Shown in pieces: positions 37,983 to 48,519 of a stretch of DNA of 64,000 nt. Source of the DNA: Moraxella macacae 0408225 (lineage in GTDB: Bacteria > Pseudomonadota > Gammaproteobacteria > Pseudomonadales > Moraxellaceae). A model generated the notes under the pieces. That model saw only the letters and a list, made by a program, of their open reading frames with translations, ran no database searches and had not been told where the DNA came from. Both the position numbers and the translations under genes were made by a program. The DNA lies in assembly GCF_000320365.1 (NCBI RefSeq), contig NZ_ANIN01000002.1, forward strand, positions 434,001-498,000, in the 5' to 3' direction. The number at the start of each line of letters is the position of its first letter. The stretch's first letter is position 1.

Positions 37983-38321
37983 ATGTTGTTATTTATTCAA
38001 TCAGCATTTGCCGAATCTACAGCGGATACAGGGACGGCATCTTCTATGTTTATGCAATTATTGTTGCCAATTGCGTTTTTTGCAATTTTTTATTTTATGA
38101 TTATCCGCCCACAAAGTCGCCGTGCCAAAGAACATCGCCAAATGATTGATGCCATTAAAGAGGGCAATGAAGTTGTATTTGCAGGCGGTTTAATGGGTAA
38201 GGTAAAACGCACACAAGGGGAATATGCTGTGATTGCGTTAAATGCAACTCAAGAAGTCATGGTTCAACGTGCGTCTATTATTTCGGTGTTGCCTGTTGGA
38301 ACGATTGACAGTTTAAAATAG
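37983..38321 (+). CDS. yajC: Sec translocon accessory subunit YajC
   Basis: 112 residues. One membrane helix (about 22-42, MQLLLPIAFFAIFYFMIIRP) is followed by the conserved RPQSRRAKEH and a small cytoplasmic domain (GNEVVFAGGLMGKV). It joins SecD and SecF in the complex that assists SecYEG-driven protein export. It is followed by secD and secF on the same strand. SD AAGG lies upstream of the ATG. Confidence 0.95.
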   Translation: MLLFIQSAFAESTADTGTASSMFMQLLLPIAFFAIFYFMIIRPQSRRAKEHRQMIDAIKEGNEVVFAGGLMGKVKRTQGEYAVIALNATQEVMVQRASIISVLPVGTIDSLK

Positions 38322-38439
38322 TTTCACTTAAAACAATTTAAACAAACAATTTAAACTGTTTTTCGTTTATTAAGATATTTTGTGCAAGATCTTTATGATT
38401 TCACAATCCTTTATTATTCACGATTAAGAAGTTCACGTT

Positions 38440-40335
38440 ATGCAATATCCCATCTGGAAATATGTGTTAATTGGCATTGTGCTGTTGGTTAGCAGCATTT
38501 ATGCCCTGCCTAATCTTTATCCTGATAAACCTGCGGTGCAAGTTACAGGTTCATCTGCCAGTACGGTGTTGACCGATGATGTGTTGACAAAAGCCGAACA
38601 AATTTTAAACGCTCAAGGCATCAAAACCACAAATAATAGTTTTGATGGCAATTCAGCATTGCTAAAAATAGCCGATGAATCTGGTGAAACCCAAATTAAA
38701 GCCCAACAAATTCTGCGTGAAAAACTCGGCGATAATTATGTGGTGGCTTTAAACCTTGCCCAAACTACACCTGAATGGTTGCGCAAAATCGGAGCCGCTC
38801 CTGTAAAATTAGGGCTTGACTTGCGCGGTGGTGTGCGTTTTGTCATGGAAGTGGATATGAGCAAAACCATCAGCCAACGCTTAGAAGCAGCCAGTCAAGA
38901 TGTACGCAATGAACTGCACGGACAACAAATTACGCTTGACCGATTAAGCAGTACTAAAAATGGTTTAAATTTGACATTTTCCGATAACGCACAACGTGAT
39001 AAAGCGTTAAATACACTGCGTAACCGTTTTGGGGCAAATTATCATTTACAGCCTGTGATTGGTGATAAAGGCGCAAGTATTAACATGACGTTAACCGAAA
39101 CGGCATTGGCACAAATTTCTCAAGATGCAGTTACGCAAAACTTGACAACCATGCGCAACCGCATCAATGAACTTGGCGTTGCTGAAGCGGTGGTACAATC
39201 ACAAGGTTCAAATCGCATCGTGGTAGAATTGCCAGGGGTTCAAGATACCGCTGAGGCAAAGCGGGTGATTGGACGTACAGCAAACCTTGAGTTTCGTATG
39301 GTTGCCAATGAAAATAACAATTGGCAAGCAAACCCTAGCCAAATTTTACCCCCAGGTACAGAAAGTTACTCTTTTGGTGAAGTAGACAGCCCACAAAAAT
39401 CACTTTTAGAACGCCAACCCATCGTAACAGGGCAAAACGTACAAGACGCCCAAGCAGGGCTTGATCATCATGGTATGCCACAAGTTAGCATTACCCTTGA
39501 CAGTCAAGGCGGTAAACTTATGCAAAATACCACAGCAAAATCCGTTGGCAAACAAATGGCTGTGTTATTTATCGAAAACAAACAACGCATTAGCTTTGAA
39601 ACAGATCCGCTAACAGGTGAAAATAAAGAGGTGCGTACCCCCTACTCTGAAAGTCGCATTATTAATCAAGCAACCATTCAAGGCGTATTTGGATCAACTT
39701 TCCAAATCACAGGATTGGATAACAATGCAGAAGCATCTGAATTGGCATTGTTATTAAGAGCTGGGGCTTTGGCTGCACCGATGTATTTTGTAGAAGAACG
39801 CACCATCGGCCCGTCTTTGGGACAAGACAACATTGAAAAAGGCATTTTCTCAACTCAAGTTGGTTATTTGCTTGTGTTTTTGTTTATGCTTGTGTTTTAT
39901 CGTTTGTTCGGTTTGATTGCCAACATTGCACTGGCGTTTAACTTAATGATGATTTTGGCAATTATGTCAATTTTAGGATCGGCGTTAACTTTACCTGGAA
40001 TTGCAGGCATTGTGTTAACCATCGGTATGGCAGTAGATGCCAATGTGTTGATTTTTGAGCGTATTCGCGAAGAATTGACTGGCAGTACCAGACCAAAATC
40101 GGCAATTGTGGCAGGTTTTAACCGCGCCTTTAGCAGTATTTTTGATGCGCAAATTACCACATTATTGGTGGCGTTTATTTTGTTTGCAATTGGTACAGGC
40201 CCAATTAAAGGTTTTGCTGTAACCCTTGCAATTGGTATCACCAGTTCAATTTTTACCTCGGTTACCGTTACGCGTGCGTTGGTGCAAATTTTTTACGGTT
40301 ATCGCAAATCTGTCAAACGTTTAAGCATTGGTTAA
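38440..40335 (+). CDS. secD: Protein translocase subunit SecD
   Basis: 631 residues. One N-terminal membrane helix and a large periplasmic domain (P1) are followed by five C-terminal membrane helices. LGLDLRGGVRFVMEVD near residue 125 is the D1 signature. GIAGIVLTIGMAVDANVLIFERIREE near 525 is the conserved TM region carrying the proton-path Asp. SecDF uses the proton gradient to pull proteins through the Sec channel. secF begins nine bases after its stop. Confidence 0.97.
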   Translation: MQYPIWKYVLIGIVLLVSSIYALPNLYPDKPAVQVTGSSASTVLTDDVLTKAEQILNAQGIKTTNNSFDGNSALLKIADESGETQIKAQQILREKLGDNYVVALNLAQTTPEWLRKIGAAPVKLGLDLRGGVRFVMEVDMSKTISQRLEAASQDVRNELHGQQITLDRLSSTKNGLNLTFSDNAQRDKALNTLRNRFGANYHLQPVIGDKGASINMTLTETALAQISQDAVTQNLTTMRNRINELGVAEAVVQSQGSNRIVVELPGVQDTAEAKRVIGRTANLEFRMVANENNNWQANPSQILPPGTESYSFGEVDSPQKSLLERQPIVTGQNVQDAQAGLDHHGMPQVSITLDSQGGKLMQNTTAKSVGKQMAVLFIENKQRISFETDPLTGENKEVRTPYSESRIINQATIQGVFGSTFQITGLDNNAEASELALLLRAGALAAPMYFVEERTIGPSLGQDNIEKGIFSTQVGYLLVFLFMLVFYRLFGLIANIALAFNLMMILAIMSILGSALTLPGIAGIVLTIGMAVDANVLIFERIREELTGSTRPKSAIVAGFNRAFSSIFDAQITTLLVAFILFAIGTGPIKGFAVTLAIGITSSIFTSVTVTRALVQIFYGYRKSVKRLSIG

Positions 40336-40344
40336 GGAGTTGAC

Positions 40345-41658
40345 ATGAATAACAAAAATTTAGACTTAGACAATGAAGACAGCGTTGACAACCAAAATGC
40401 CGAGCAAAAATTGCAAGACTTAGGGGTTTATCAAGTTTCACAAAATAAAAGTGTAAAACGCGAACGTCGCACGCCACGCCGTAATGGCAAAGGGATTAAT
40501 AAAAACCTAAGTAGCAACCTAAGTAGCAATAAAAAAAATACAGACAATCAGGCCATCACTCAAAGCAGCCAACAAAAAAACCCACAAACTGGCTTAGAAA
40601 ACAGCTTGACAGAAAATCCAAAACCAACAGATGATTTTGGACAAGATTTTGGTGGTGAAAAAAATCCAATCGGACGGCATATCATTGATTTTATGAAAGT
40701 TGCCAAACCGTTTGCAATTTTTTCGGTGATTTTAACCCTTGTTGCCTTGATTGCAATTTTTGCCAAAGGTTTAAATTTAGGCCTGGATTTTACAGGAGGC
40801 GTGTCTGCAACTGTTGCGTATGAACAGCCGGTTGAACAAGCCCAAGTTCAATCCGCCCTACAAAAACAACAGATTCATGACAGTTCGGTACAATATTTAG
40901 GCAGCAACAAAGAGATTTTGCTGCGTTTACCGCCTCAAGAAAAAATCGATGGATTAAGTGCCACACTGGATAGAGCCCTTGATTTGCCAAATAACAATGC
41001 AAGCATTAAAAACCTTGATGTCGTCGGTAGTCAAGTCGGTAACGAAATTTATTTAAGTGCTTTTGGTGCAACAGCGGTGGCATTGATTTGTATGTTTTTG
41101 TATGTGGCGGTGCGGTTTCAATCCAAACTTGCATTGGGTGCAGTATTGGCATTGTTTCACGATGCAATTATTACCGTCGGTTTGTTTGCTCTGTTTGGTT
41201 GGCCGTTTGACTTGACTGTATTAGCAGCCGTATTGTCATTGATTGGTTATTCAATTAACGATACCATTGTGGTGTTTGACCGTATTCGCGAAAATTTTCG
41301 CCGTGTGCGTGGCATTAGCCCAACTCAAATCGTCAACTTATCCCTAACTGAAACACTGCGCCGTACCTTTATGACCATTTCAACTGTATTGTTGGTGGTG
41401 CTCGCTATGTTATTTTTAGGCGGTGAAAGTTTGCGTTGGTTCTCGGTAGCGTTATTTATTGGTTTGATTTTAGGCACATTTTCATCTGTCTATATTGCCG
41501 CTGCTATTCCGTTATGGATGGGTATGAGCCGTAAAGATTTTATTGTCGAAGTAAAACCTGAATTTATTGAAGAAGAAGTTGTGTTTGAAGATCGCAATGC
41601 TTCCATTTACAACGATGAAACCATTGACATTAATCCAAACAATTTAAATAAATCTTAA
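40345..41658 (+). CDS. secF: Protein translocase subunit SecF with extended N-terminus
   Basis: 437 residues, against about 320 in E. coli. The SecF core begins near residue 110 (IDFMKVAKPFAIFS), with GLDFTGGVSATVAYEQP and LIGYSINDTIVVFDRIRENFR intact. The first 110 residues are an extra, hydrophilic, Asn/Gln/Lys-rich cytoplasmic extension that includes a 12-bp in-frame duplication (LSSNLSSN). A 40-residue acidic tail follows the last membrane helix. Cotranscribed with yajC and secD; SD AAGGAG is strong. A terminator follows. Confidence 0.95.
   Translation: MNNKNLDLDNEDSVDNQNAEQKLQDLGVYQVSQNKSVKRERRTPRRNGKGINKNLSSNLSSNKKNTDNQAITQSSQQKNPQTGLENSLTENPKPTDDFGQDFGGEKNPIGRHIIDFMKVAKPFAIFSVILTLVALIAIFAKGLNLGLDFTGGVSATVAYEQPVEQAQVQSALQKQQIHDSSVQYLGSNKEILLRLPPQEKIDGLSATLDRALDLPNNNASIKNLDVVGSQVGNEIYLSAFGATAVALICMFLYVAVRFQSKLALGAVLALFHDAIITVGLFALFGWPFDLTVLAAVLSLIGYSINDTIVVFDRIRENFRRVRGISPTQIVNLSLTETLRRTFMTISTVLLVVLAMLFLGGESLRWFSVALFIGLILGTFSSVYIAAAIPLWMGMSRKDFIVEVKPEFIEEEVVFEDRNASIYNDETIDINPNNLNKS
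40504..40527. repeat. In-frame 12-bp duplication in secF
   Basis: AACCTAAGTAGC occurs twice in tandem, encoding Leu-Ser-Ser-Asn twice in the N-terminal extension. Confidence 0.9.
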
Positions 41659-41667
41659 TATTAAGTT

Positions 41668-41700
41668 AAAATACCCTATCAAATGATGGGGTATTTTTTG
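41668..41700 (+). terminator. Rho-independent terminator after secF
   Basis: AAAATACCC pairs with GGGTATTTT, with an inner ATC/GAT pairing, followed by a T run. It lies ten bases after the secF stop. Confidence 0.88.
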
Positions 41701-41750
41701 TTTTTTTAAATTCATAATTTATAACCAATAAATTTACATTGTTACGTTAC

Positions 41751-42434
41751 ATGATATCAAATTTAGACTGGCGTGATGCCTTAAAATTAACCTTGCCTGT
41801 GGCAATGGGCTATATTCCTGCAGGTGTTGCTTATGGTGTGTTGTTTGTGGCGGCAGGATTGCCTGCTTGGGCGGCGGTGTTTTCCAGTATGATTTTGTAT
41901 GCAGGGGCTGCTCAATACGCCTCCATTCCATTATTGGCAAGCGGTGTCGGCTTTTTTACGCATGCCAGCAACACATTTGCTATTAATTTACGCATGGCAT
42001 TTTATGGCATACCGCTTATTCAACATCTTCCCACGCATCCGATTGCACGGTTAATTTGTTTGTTTTGTTTAACCGATGAAACCTTTTCGCTGCTAACAAC
42101 CTTAACTCCACAACAACGCACCAAATTGATATTGCCAATTAGCGTGTTAAATTGGAGCTATTGGTTAATCGGTACGATACTGGGTTTGGTTATCGGTGCA
42201 GGTTTAAATGATTTGGTGCCAAATTTGGATTTTGCATTGGTGTGTTTGTTTGTAATTTTAGGCTATGAACAGTTTAAAAATACCAACGCCCTTTATCCGA
42301 TTGTATTTGCCAGTATCGCCTTTGTGCTTGCAATGTGGCTTATGCCATCGTGGGTGTTATTAGGAGCAATTGTATTAAGCAGCCTACTGATTATCGCTCG
42401 CTATTTTTGGCAAACTCACTCAACCCATTCTTAA
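41751..42434 (+). CDS. azlC: AzlC-family branched-chain amino-acid exporter, large subunit
   Basis: About 227 residues, several membrane spans. It opens DALKLTLPVAMGYIPAGVAYGVLF and has AGAAQYASIPLLASG and TDETFSLLT, typical of AzlC/YgaZ. With AzlD it exports branched-chain amino acids or azaleucine. The frame extends to a TTG at 41739; the ATG at 41751 is preferred. azlD begins 31 bases after the stop. Confidence 0.9.
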   Translation: MISNLDWRDALKLTLPVAMGYIPAGVAYGVLFVAAGLPAWAAVFSSMILYAGAAQYASIPLLASGVGFFTHASNTFAINLRMAFYGIPLIQHLPTHPIARLICLFCLTDETFSLLTTLTPQQRTKLILPISVLNWSYWLIGTILGLVIGAGLNDLVPNLDFALVCLFVILGYEQFKNTNALYPIVFASIAFVLAMWLMPSWVLLGAIVLSSLLIIARYFWQTHSTHS

Positions 42435-42465
42435 CCTTACGTAATAACTTTTAATAGACAAATTT

Positions 42466-42804
42466 ATGCACAGCCAACTTTATTTTATTGTGGCAATATT
42501 TAGCATGGCATCGGTAACATTTATTATCCGCTTTATGCCAACTTTTTTGCCAAAAAAATTACTCAATTCACCTTTATTATTGGCAGTGAATAAGGCCTTG
42601 CCCTTAGCGGTGATGATCCTGCTGATTTTAACCTCGCTTGCTTGGTTGGATAACAACCAACAATTTAACCCATCAAAATTATTGATCGCCCAAATTTTAG
42701 CATTAATTTTTGTGTTAATCAGTTATCATATGTTTAGACAATTGTTTGTTAGTATGATTGTTGGCATTGTCTGCATTAACTTATTTTTAAAAATTTTAAC
42801 CTAA
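42466..42804 (+). CDS. azlD: AzlD-family branched-chain amino-acid exporter, small subunit
   Basis: 112 residues with about four membrane helices. SVTFIIRFMPTFLPKKLL and KALPLAVMILLIL match AzlD/YgaH. It partners the upstream AzlC. Its stop codon lies in a 12-bp tandem duplication shared with the intergenic space before the convergent pseudouridine synthase. Confidence 0.88.
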   Translation: MHSQLYFIVAIFSMASVTFIIRFMPTFLPKKLLNSPLLLAVNKALPLAVMILLILTSLAWLDNNQQFNPSKLLIAQILALIFVLISYHMFRQLFVSMIVGIVCINLFLKILT

Positions 42805-42815
42805 ATTTTAACCTA
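42792..42815. repeat. 12-bp tandem duplication spanning the azlD stop
   Basis: AATTTTAACCTA occurs twice in tandem. The first copy includes the last codons and TAA of azlD. Confidence 0.92.
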
Positions 42816-42826
42816 ACTTAAGAAAA

Positions 42827-43789
42827 TCAAACCGTGGGTAAATTTTGTTGACTGATAAATTCACGGTATTGAGATGAAATGGGATCAACAAAACCGATTT
42901 GTTTTGCCAATAACTGTAATGGGAACTTAAAATCTGTTGACTTAAAATCTGTTGTGAGATTTGGGGCGGTTTGAGTTTTGACAAGTGGATAAAAATCATC
43001 ATACAACAGTGGCATACCAAGCGATGCCATATGCACGCGCAACTGGTGTTTTTTACCCGTTAATGGCGTTAAACGATAACGACTAAACCCTGCCAATTTG
43101 CCTTGTAAAACCTCCATATGTTCAATATTGGTGATTGCATTCACCTCCCCTGCGACAGTTTTTGTCAAAAAAAAGCGATCGGCTCGCACAAGTCTTGAAG
43201 CAATTTGATAAGGATAAACCAAATCCAGACGCGTTGGTGCAATTGCTTCATACACTTTGTGCATTTGTTTTTTTGCAAACAATTGTTGGTAATTACTGCG
43301 AGTTGTTGGATTGTGCGAAAATAACATCACGCCCGCTGTGTCTTTATCCAACCGATGAATCGGTGAAATTGCCATAACATCTAAGTGCTGTAATTTAGGG
43401 TGCGAACGCAACCGTGCAAGCAGGGTTTGCTTTACAAATCGCCCCGTTGGAATGACAGGCAAAAAATGCGGTTTATCTACCACAATCAAATGCTCATCTA
43501 CCGCCAAAATCCGCTCTTTAAACGGTATGGCCGGCTCTTGCCCCACATCGCGATAATACAGCAAGGTCTGCCCTACTTGATAGGGCGTATTCGCAGAAAC
43601 TGGCTGATGATTTTCGTCCAAAATCAAAGCATTGTCAAAACGTTGTTGCCAAGTTGTTTTATCAATATGACTAAATTTTTTGGCAAAAAAATCTAATAAA
43701 TTGACATGCAAAAACGCTTTGTCATTAGATAGATATACACGGCTTGGTTTAACCCCTTGTTTTAACAAGGTTTTTTCTAAGATTTTCAT
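42827..43789 (-). CDS. RluA-family RNA pseudouridine synthase
   Basis: 320 residues. The catalytic motif is SPIHRLDKDTAGVML with Asp148. RLTPLTGKKHQLRVHMASLG near residue 245 is the second conserved RluA motif. It isomerises a uridine in rRNA or tRNA. The first 90 residues are an extra N-terminal domain that is not a clear S4 domain. Target position is unknown. It converges with azlD. Confidence 0.85.
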   Translation of the reverse strand: MKILEKTLLKQGVKPSRVYLSNDKAFLHVNLLDFFAKKFSHIDKTTWQQRFDNALILDENHQPVSANTPYQVGQTLLYYRDVGQEPAIPFKERILAVDEHLIVVDKPHFLPVIPTGRFVKQTLLARLRSHPKLQHLDVMAISPIHRLDKDTAGVMLFSHNPTTRSNYQQLFAKKQMHKVYEAIAPTRLDLVYPYQIASRLVRADRFFLTKTVAGEVNAITNIEHMEVLQGKLAGFSRYRLTPLTGKKHQLRVHMASLGMPLLYDDFYPLVKTQTAPNLTTDFKSTDFKFPLQLLAKQIGFVDPISSQYREFISQQNLPTV

Positions 43790-43823
43790 TTTAACTTACC
43801 CACCAAGCCAAATTTTACCAGTG

Positions 43824-44024
43824 TTATTCTTTACGCATGCCTAGGGTTTGGATTTTTTTGGTTAACACAAACGCAACCGGAAACGATACCACAATCCCAC
43901 CAACTCCTGCCATGATAATGTGCGGAATTTCATCAAAACCTATCACCAACGCTACAGTAATCAAAATCCCCGCCAATACAGTTGATGCGATACTAGAAAT
44001 CACACTAAAAAGTTGCCAGTTCAT
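43824..44024 (-). CDS. Small inner-membrane protein of unknown function
   Basis: 66 residues with two hydrophobic helices (about 5-25 and 30-52) and a basic C-terminus (TKKIQTLGMRKE). The frame extends to 44069, but ATG at 44024 has GAGGA five bases upstream, the best ribosome site nearby. A loop Gly-Phe-Asp-Glu-Ile-Pro lies between the helices. It is 34 bases upstream of the pseudouridine synthase gene on the same strand and may be cotranscribed with it. I do not recognise the family. Confidence 0.6.
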   Translation of the reverse strand: MNWQLFSVISSIASTVLAGILITVALVIGFDEIPHIIMAGVGGIVVSFPVAFVLTKKIQTLGMRKE

Positions 44025-44299
44025 AATTTCCTCACAGAACTTCGTTACAAAGTAAGTTGCTATAGACATAAGTTGTTACGTGCAATGACCGTCAACAAGG
44101 CCAATCATTGATTAAATTAACTTAATTCATAAATAGATTACGCCAAATCCACACTCATATCAAGGAAAAAATCGTTGGCAGTTTTTACAGATTAATAACA
44201 TTTTTTTATAAATTAGTAAGGGTTGAATTTTAATTTTAATTGTCATTATAAATTGTCATTGTATTGGTGCGTATTTTATTAGTGATTTAGGCAATTTTA

Positions 44300-44308
44300 T
44301 GCTAAAAT
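44300..44308 (+). promoter_or_regulatory. Candidate extended -10 for alaS
   Basis: TGCTAAAAT, five of six hexamer positions matching TATAAT, preceded by the TG extension. It lies about 60 bases before the chosen start. Confidence 0.4.
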
Positions 44309-44322
44309 GAAACGTTATTTTG

Positions 44323-44362
44323 TTAAATTTAGGTTATTAAATTTAGGTTGTTAAATTTAGGA
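44323..44362. repeat. Three 14-bp tandem repeats in the alaS leader
   Basis: TTAAATTTAGGTTA, TTAAATTTAGGTTG and TTAAATTTAGGA in direct succession. The last copy provides the AGGA that acts as Shine-Dalgarno for alaS, so each repeat carries a spare AGG. Confidence 0.9.
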
Positions 44363-44368
44363 TTTGTT

Positions 44369-47047
44369 ATGAAAGCTACGCTGCCAAAATTTATGAATTC
44401 AAATGAGCTTCGCCAAGCATTCATTGATTTTTTTAAGTCTAAAGGACATACCCCTGTTGCTTCAAGTTCGCTTGTGCCACACAATGATCCGACGCTTTTG
44501 TTTACCAATGCAGGCATGAATCAGTTTAAAGATACTTTTTTAGGTCTGGAAAAACGCGATTATAAACGTGCGGTAACCTCACAAAAATGCGTGCGCGCAG
44601 GTGGTAAGCACAATGATCTTGACAATGTTGGCTATACCGCTCGGCATCATACATTTTTTGAAATGCTGGGTAATTTTTCTTTTGGGGATTATTTTAAAGA
44701 AACTGCGATTCCATTGGCGTGGGAATTTTTAACCTCGCCACAATGGCTTGGCTTGCCAACAGACAAACTGTACGTTACCGTTTATCACACCGATGATGAA
44801 GCTTTTGATATTTGGCATAAAGTTGTCGGTTTACCTGCTGATAGAATTATTCGCATTGGTGATAATAAAGGGGCAAAATTCCAATCAGATAATTTTTGGG
44901 CAATGGGTGATACTGGTCCTTGTGGTCCATGCACAGAAGTGTTTTTTGATCATGGTGAACATATTTGGGGCGGATTGCCAGGAACTGCTGAAGAAGATGG
45001 CGATCGGTTTGTTGAGATTTGGAATAACGTTTTTATGCAGTTTAACCGCCAAAAAGATGGTACGCTTGAAAACTTGCCCGCTCCAAGCGTAGATACAGGC
45101 ATGGGGCTTGAACGCATCAGTGCAATTATGCAAGGCGTGCATAGCAATTATGAAATTGATATTTTTGTCAATCTTATGAATCACGCTTGCCAAATTATTG
45201 GTATGCCAAAAGATACCGATATCAACGCCGAACCGTCGTTAAAAGTGCTTGCCGATCACATTCGCTCGGTGGCGTTTTTGATTGCCGATGGCGTCATTCC
45301 AAGCAATGAAGGGCGCGGTTATGTGTTGCGTCGCATTATTCGTCGTGCCGTTCGTCATGGCAACAAATTGGGTGCAAATGAAGCGTTTTTTTACAAACTG
45401 GTAACACCCTTGGCTGATATTATGGGCGGTGCATACCCACAATTGATTGACAATAAAACAAACATCGAACAAGCAATTTTAAAAGAAGAAGAACAATTTG
45501 CCAAAACCTTGTCGCAAGGCTTACGTCTTTTATCGCAAGAATTAGAAACGTTAAAAGCCGGTGATACCTTAAACGGTGAAACCGTATTTAAACTGTACGA
45601 TACTTACGGTTTTCCTGCTGATTTGACCGCCGATATTTTGCGCGAAAAAGACATTCATATTGATGAAATTGGCTTTGAAAACAGCATGAACGCACAACGC
45701 CAACGTGCCCGTGATGCAGGCAAATTTGGTATGGATTATAATGACTTAATTCAGGTGGATTCCGCTACCGAGTTTTTAGGCTATGATTTGCTTCATGCTG
45801 ACAGTGAAATTACCCATTTGTATAAAGATGGCAAGGCTGTCAATGAATTAACAGAGGGTGATGAAGGCGTGCTAATCCTTGACAAAACGCCGTTTTATGC
45901 CGAAAGTGGCGGTCAAGTGGGCGAACTTGGTGAAATTTCAACGCCAAGCGGTGTGTTTGAGGTGCTTGATACCAAAAAATCAGGACAAGCGTTTATCCAT
46001 CATGGTATTGTCAAAATGGGGCAAATTCATGTAACACAAACAAGTTTTGCAAGCGTCGCTGAACAAGTGCGTACATCTAGTGCCAAAAATCACTCAGCCA
46101 CGCATCTGTTACATGCAAGTTTGCGCCATGTTTTTGGTGATACGGTTACCCAAAAAGGCTCGCTTGTTAGCAGCGATCTGCTTCGTTTTGACTTTTCGCA
46201 TGACAAACCCTTAACCAACAGTGAGATTGAAAAAATTGAAACCATTGTCAATCAACAAATCCTTGCCAACACGCCTGCGATCATTGAAGTGTTGGATATA
46301 GAAACCGCCAAAAACCGTGGGGCAATGATGCTGTTTGGTGAAAAATACGGTGATACCGTGCGTGTGTTGTCTATGGGCGTGATTGACAAACAAGGCAAGC
46401 CGTTTTCTATCGAGCTGTGTGGCGGTCTGCATGTTGCCAGAACCGGTGATATTGGATTGTTTAAAATTATTAGCGAGCAAGGCATTTCAGCTGGAGTGCG
46501 TCGCATTGAAGCGGTAACAGGCTTGGGTGCGTTAAAATTTGTACAACAAGGCGAAAAAGAATTGTCCAAACTTGCCAATCAATTTAAAGCCAAACGCCAC
46601 GAAATTGGCGATCGCGTTGCTCAATTAAACGATAAAAATCGTGATTTAGAAAAACAACTGGAACGCCTAAATCAAAAACTAGCCAACATTCAAGCCAAAG
46701 AGCTCAGCCAAAATATTGAAAAAATCAATGATATCAAGGTGTTAATTGCACGGCTTGATGGTATGGATAGCAAAAATTTACGTTCTGTGGCAGATGACAT
46801 GAAATCCAAACTACACGATGGTATTGTGGTATTGGCAAGCACAAGCAATGACAAAATTGCCCTCACCGCAAGCGTTGGCAAAAACCTAACCGACCGCATA
46901 AAAGCAGGAGATATCATCAAAAACTTGTGCGAAAATTTAGGCGGTAAAGGCGGTGGCAAGCCTGATTTTGCCCAAGGCGGTGCAAGTGATATCAATAATC
47001 TTGATAAAGCATTAAGCGACATTAAAACCATGATAGACAATTGTTAA
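44369..47047 (+). CDS. alaS: Alanyl-tRNA synthetase
   Basis: About 892 residues. The class II catalytic domain ([42 protein letters not shown]) is followed by the tRNA-recognition domain. The editing domain has [14 protein letters not shown] (zinc-binding His) and [14 protein letters not shown] coiled coil then leads to the DHHA1/C-Ala domain with [13 protein letters not shown]. The frame extends to a TTG at 44348. ATG 44369 has AGGA about seven bases upstream; a later ATG at 44393 also fits family N-termini. sdaA starts 44 bases downstream. Confidence 0.97.
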   Translation: MKATLPKFMNSNELRQAFIDFFKSKGHTPVASSSLVPHNDPTLLFTNAGMNQFKDTFLGLEKRDYKRAVTSQKCVRAGGKHNDLDNVGYTARHHTFFEMLGNFSFGDYFKETAIPLAWEFLTSPQWLGLPTDKLYVTVYHTDDEAFDIWHKVVGLPADRIIRIGDNKGAKFQSDNFWAMGDTGPCGPCTEVFFDHGEHIWGGLPGTAEEDGDRFVEIWNNVFMQFNRQKDGTLENLPAPSVDTGMGLERISAIMQGVHSNYEIDIFVNLMNHACQIIGMPKDTDINAEPSLKVLADHIRSVAFLIADGVIPSNEGRGYVLRRIIRRAVRHGNKLGANEAFFYKLVTPLADIMGGAYPQLIDNKTNIEQAILKEEEQFAKTLSQGLRLLSQELETLKAGDTLNGETVFKLYDTYGFPADLTADILREKDIHIDEIGFENSMNAQRQRARDAGKFGMDYNDLIQVDSATEFLGYDLLHADSEITHLYKDGKAVNELTEGDEGVLILDKTPFYAESGGQVGELGEISTPSGVFEVLDTKKSGQAFIHHGIVKMGQIHVTQTSFASVAEQVRTSSAKNHSATHLLHASLRHVFGDTVTQKGSLVSSDLLRFDFSHDKPLTNSEIEKIETIVNQQILANTPAIIEVLDIETAKNRGAMMLFGEKYGDTVRVLSMGVIDKQGKPFSIELCGGLHVARTGDIGLFKIISEQGISAGVRRIEAVTGLGALKFVQQGEKELSKLANQFKAKRHEIGDRVAQLNDKNRDLEKQLERLNQKLANIQAKELSQNIEKINDIKVLIARLDGMDSKNLRSVADDMKSKLHDGIVVLASTSNDKIALTASVGKNLTDRIKAGDIIKNLCENLGGKGGGKPDFAQGGASDINNLDKALSDIKTMIDNC

Positions 47048-47091
47048 AAAGCCACAAAACAAGCAACCAAGCTAAACCACAGGTGATTATC

Positions 47092-48519
47092 ATGATTAGC
47101 ACTTTTGATTTGTTTAAAATCGGTATTGGGCCGTCAAGCTCGCACACAGTTGGACCGATGAAAGCTGGGAATTTATTTATCCAAAATTTGCTTGACAAAA
47201 ATTTGTTGCCACAAGTAAACAAAATCCACGCCGTACTGTACGGATCGCTTGGAGCGACAGGGCGTGGGCATGGTAGTGATATTGCGGTTATGCTTGGGCT
47301 TATGGGTGAAGAACCGCATCTGACTGATGTCAAATTAATTCAACATAAAATCGCAACCATTCGTACCACAAAAAAATTATCACTCAACCAGCAAATTGAG
47401 ATTGATTTTAACCCTGACACGGATTTGATTTTAAATGGATCGGAGTTTTTGCCTTATCACCCAAATGCCTTGACAATCGAAGCTTTTGCTGATGACAAAC
47501 TTTTGTTGTCCGATACGTTTTATTCTATCGGCGGCGGATTTGTCAAAACCGAACAAGAGGCCAAAAACGATGAACCTGTAATTGATACCGTCAAAAAACC
47601 CGTGCCCTATCCGTTTGACACCGCCGAAGCATTGTTAAGCATTTGTAAAACCAATAAACTTAGCATTACCGAGGTCGTAAAAGCCAATGAACTCGCCAAT
47701 ATGAACGAAAAAGCGTTAAATGACAATCTGCACGCCATTTGGCAAGTTATGCAAGATTGCGTGATAGACGGCTGTCATAATGAGGGGATTTTGCCCGGAG
47801 GTTTAAATGTCAAACGTCGTGCTAAGGCCATTTATCGCCAATTATCAGGCATTGATAGCCGAAAAGTTTTTCATGATTTGTTGGGGGTTATGGATTGGAT
47901 AAACTTGTATGCCTTGGCCGTCAATGAAGAAAACGCCAGTGGTGGTCGCGTTGTTACCGCTCCAACCAATGGTGCAGCGGGCGTTATTCCTGCAGTCATG
48001 CACTATTATAAAGATTTTTGTCAAAACTACAGCGATGAAAAAATTTATGAGTTTTTATTAACCGCAAGTGCTATCGGTATCATCATCAAAGAAAACGCCT
48101 CCATTTCTGGAGCGGAGGTAGGCTGTCAAGGTGAAGTTGGATCGGCATGTGCTATGGCGGCGGCAGGATTAACCCATGTTTTGGGTGGCACGCCTGAACA
48201 ATGCTGTAACGCCGCTGAAATTGGCATTGAACATCACCTTGGTATGACTTGCGATCCGATTGCAGGGCTTGTGCAAGTGCCCTGCATAGAACGCAATGCT
48301 ATGGCCGCAGTCAAGGCTATCAATGCATCGCGCCTGGCTCTAAAAGGCGATGGCTTTCATGTGGTATCACTGGATAAAGTCATCAAAACCATGAAAGAAA
48401 CCGGACAAGACATGATGGCAAAATACAAAGAAACCGCCCTGGGCGGATTGGCAACCAACGTTTTAGACAACCAAAAAATCCCTGTGATTGATGTAACCGT
48501 AAATTATAGCCAATGTTAA
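47092..48519 (+). CDS. sdaA: L-serine ammonia-lyase (single-chain, Fe-S)
   Basis: About 475 residues. [20 protein letters not shown] is the canonical start of SdaA/SdaB. The C-terminal alpha domain has [16 protein letters not shown] and [21 protein letters not shown], with the cysteines that hold the 4Fe-4S cluster. It deaminates serine to pyruvate. The frame begins at a TTG (47041), but ATG 47092 has AGGTGA nearby and gives the family start. Its stop overlaps the convergent ntrC stop by four bases. Confidence 0.95.
   Translation: MISTFDLFKIGIGPSSSHTVGPMKAGNLFIQNLLDKNLLPQVNKIHAVLYGSLGATGRGHGSDIAVMLGLMGEEPHLTDVKLIQHKIATIRTTKKLSLNQQIEIDFNPDTDLILNGSEFLPYHPNALTIEAFADDKLLLSDTFYSIGGGFVKTEQEAKNDEPVIDTVKKPVPYPFDTAEALLSICKTNKLSITEVVKANELANMNEKALNDNLHAIWQVMQDCVIDGCHNEGILPGGLNVKRRAKAIYRQLSGIDSRKVFHDLLGVMDWINLYALAVNEENASGGRVVTAPTNGAAGVIPAVMHYYKDFCQNYSDEKIYEFLLTASAIGIIIKENASISGAEVGCQGEVGSACAMAAAGLTHVLGGTPEQCCNAAEIGIEHHLGMTCDPIAGLVQVPCIERNAMAAVKAINASRLALKGDGFHVVSLDKVIKTMKETGQDMMAKYKETALGGLATNVLDNQKIPVIDVTVNYSQC

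Larger units (their letters stand above)
44025..44368. other. Divergent gap holding the alaS promoter and leader repeats
   Basis: 344 bases without a gene. A duplicated AATTGTCATT-containing word lies near 44235-44262. An extended -10 (TGCTAAAAT, 44300-44308) and three 14-bp repeats (44323-44362) precede alaS. Confidence 0.55.
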
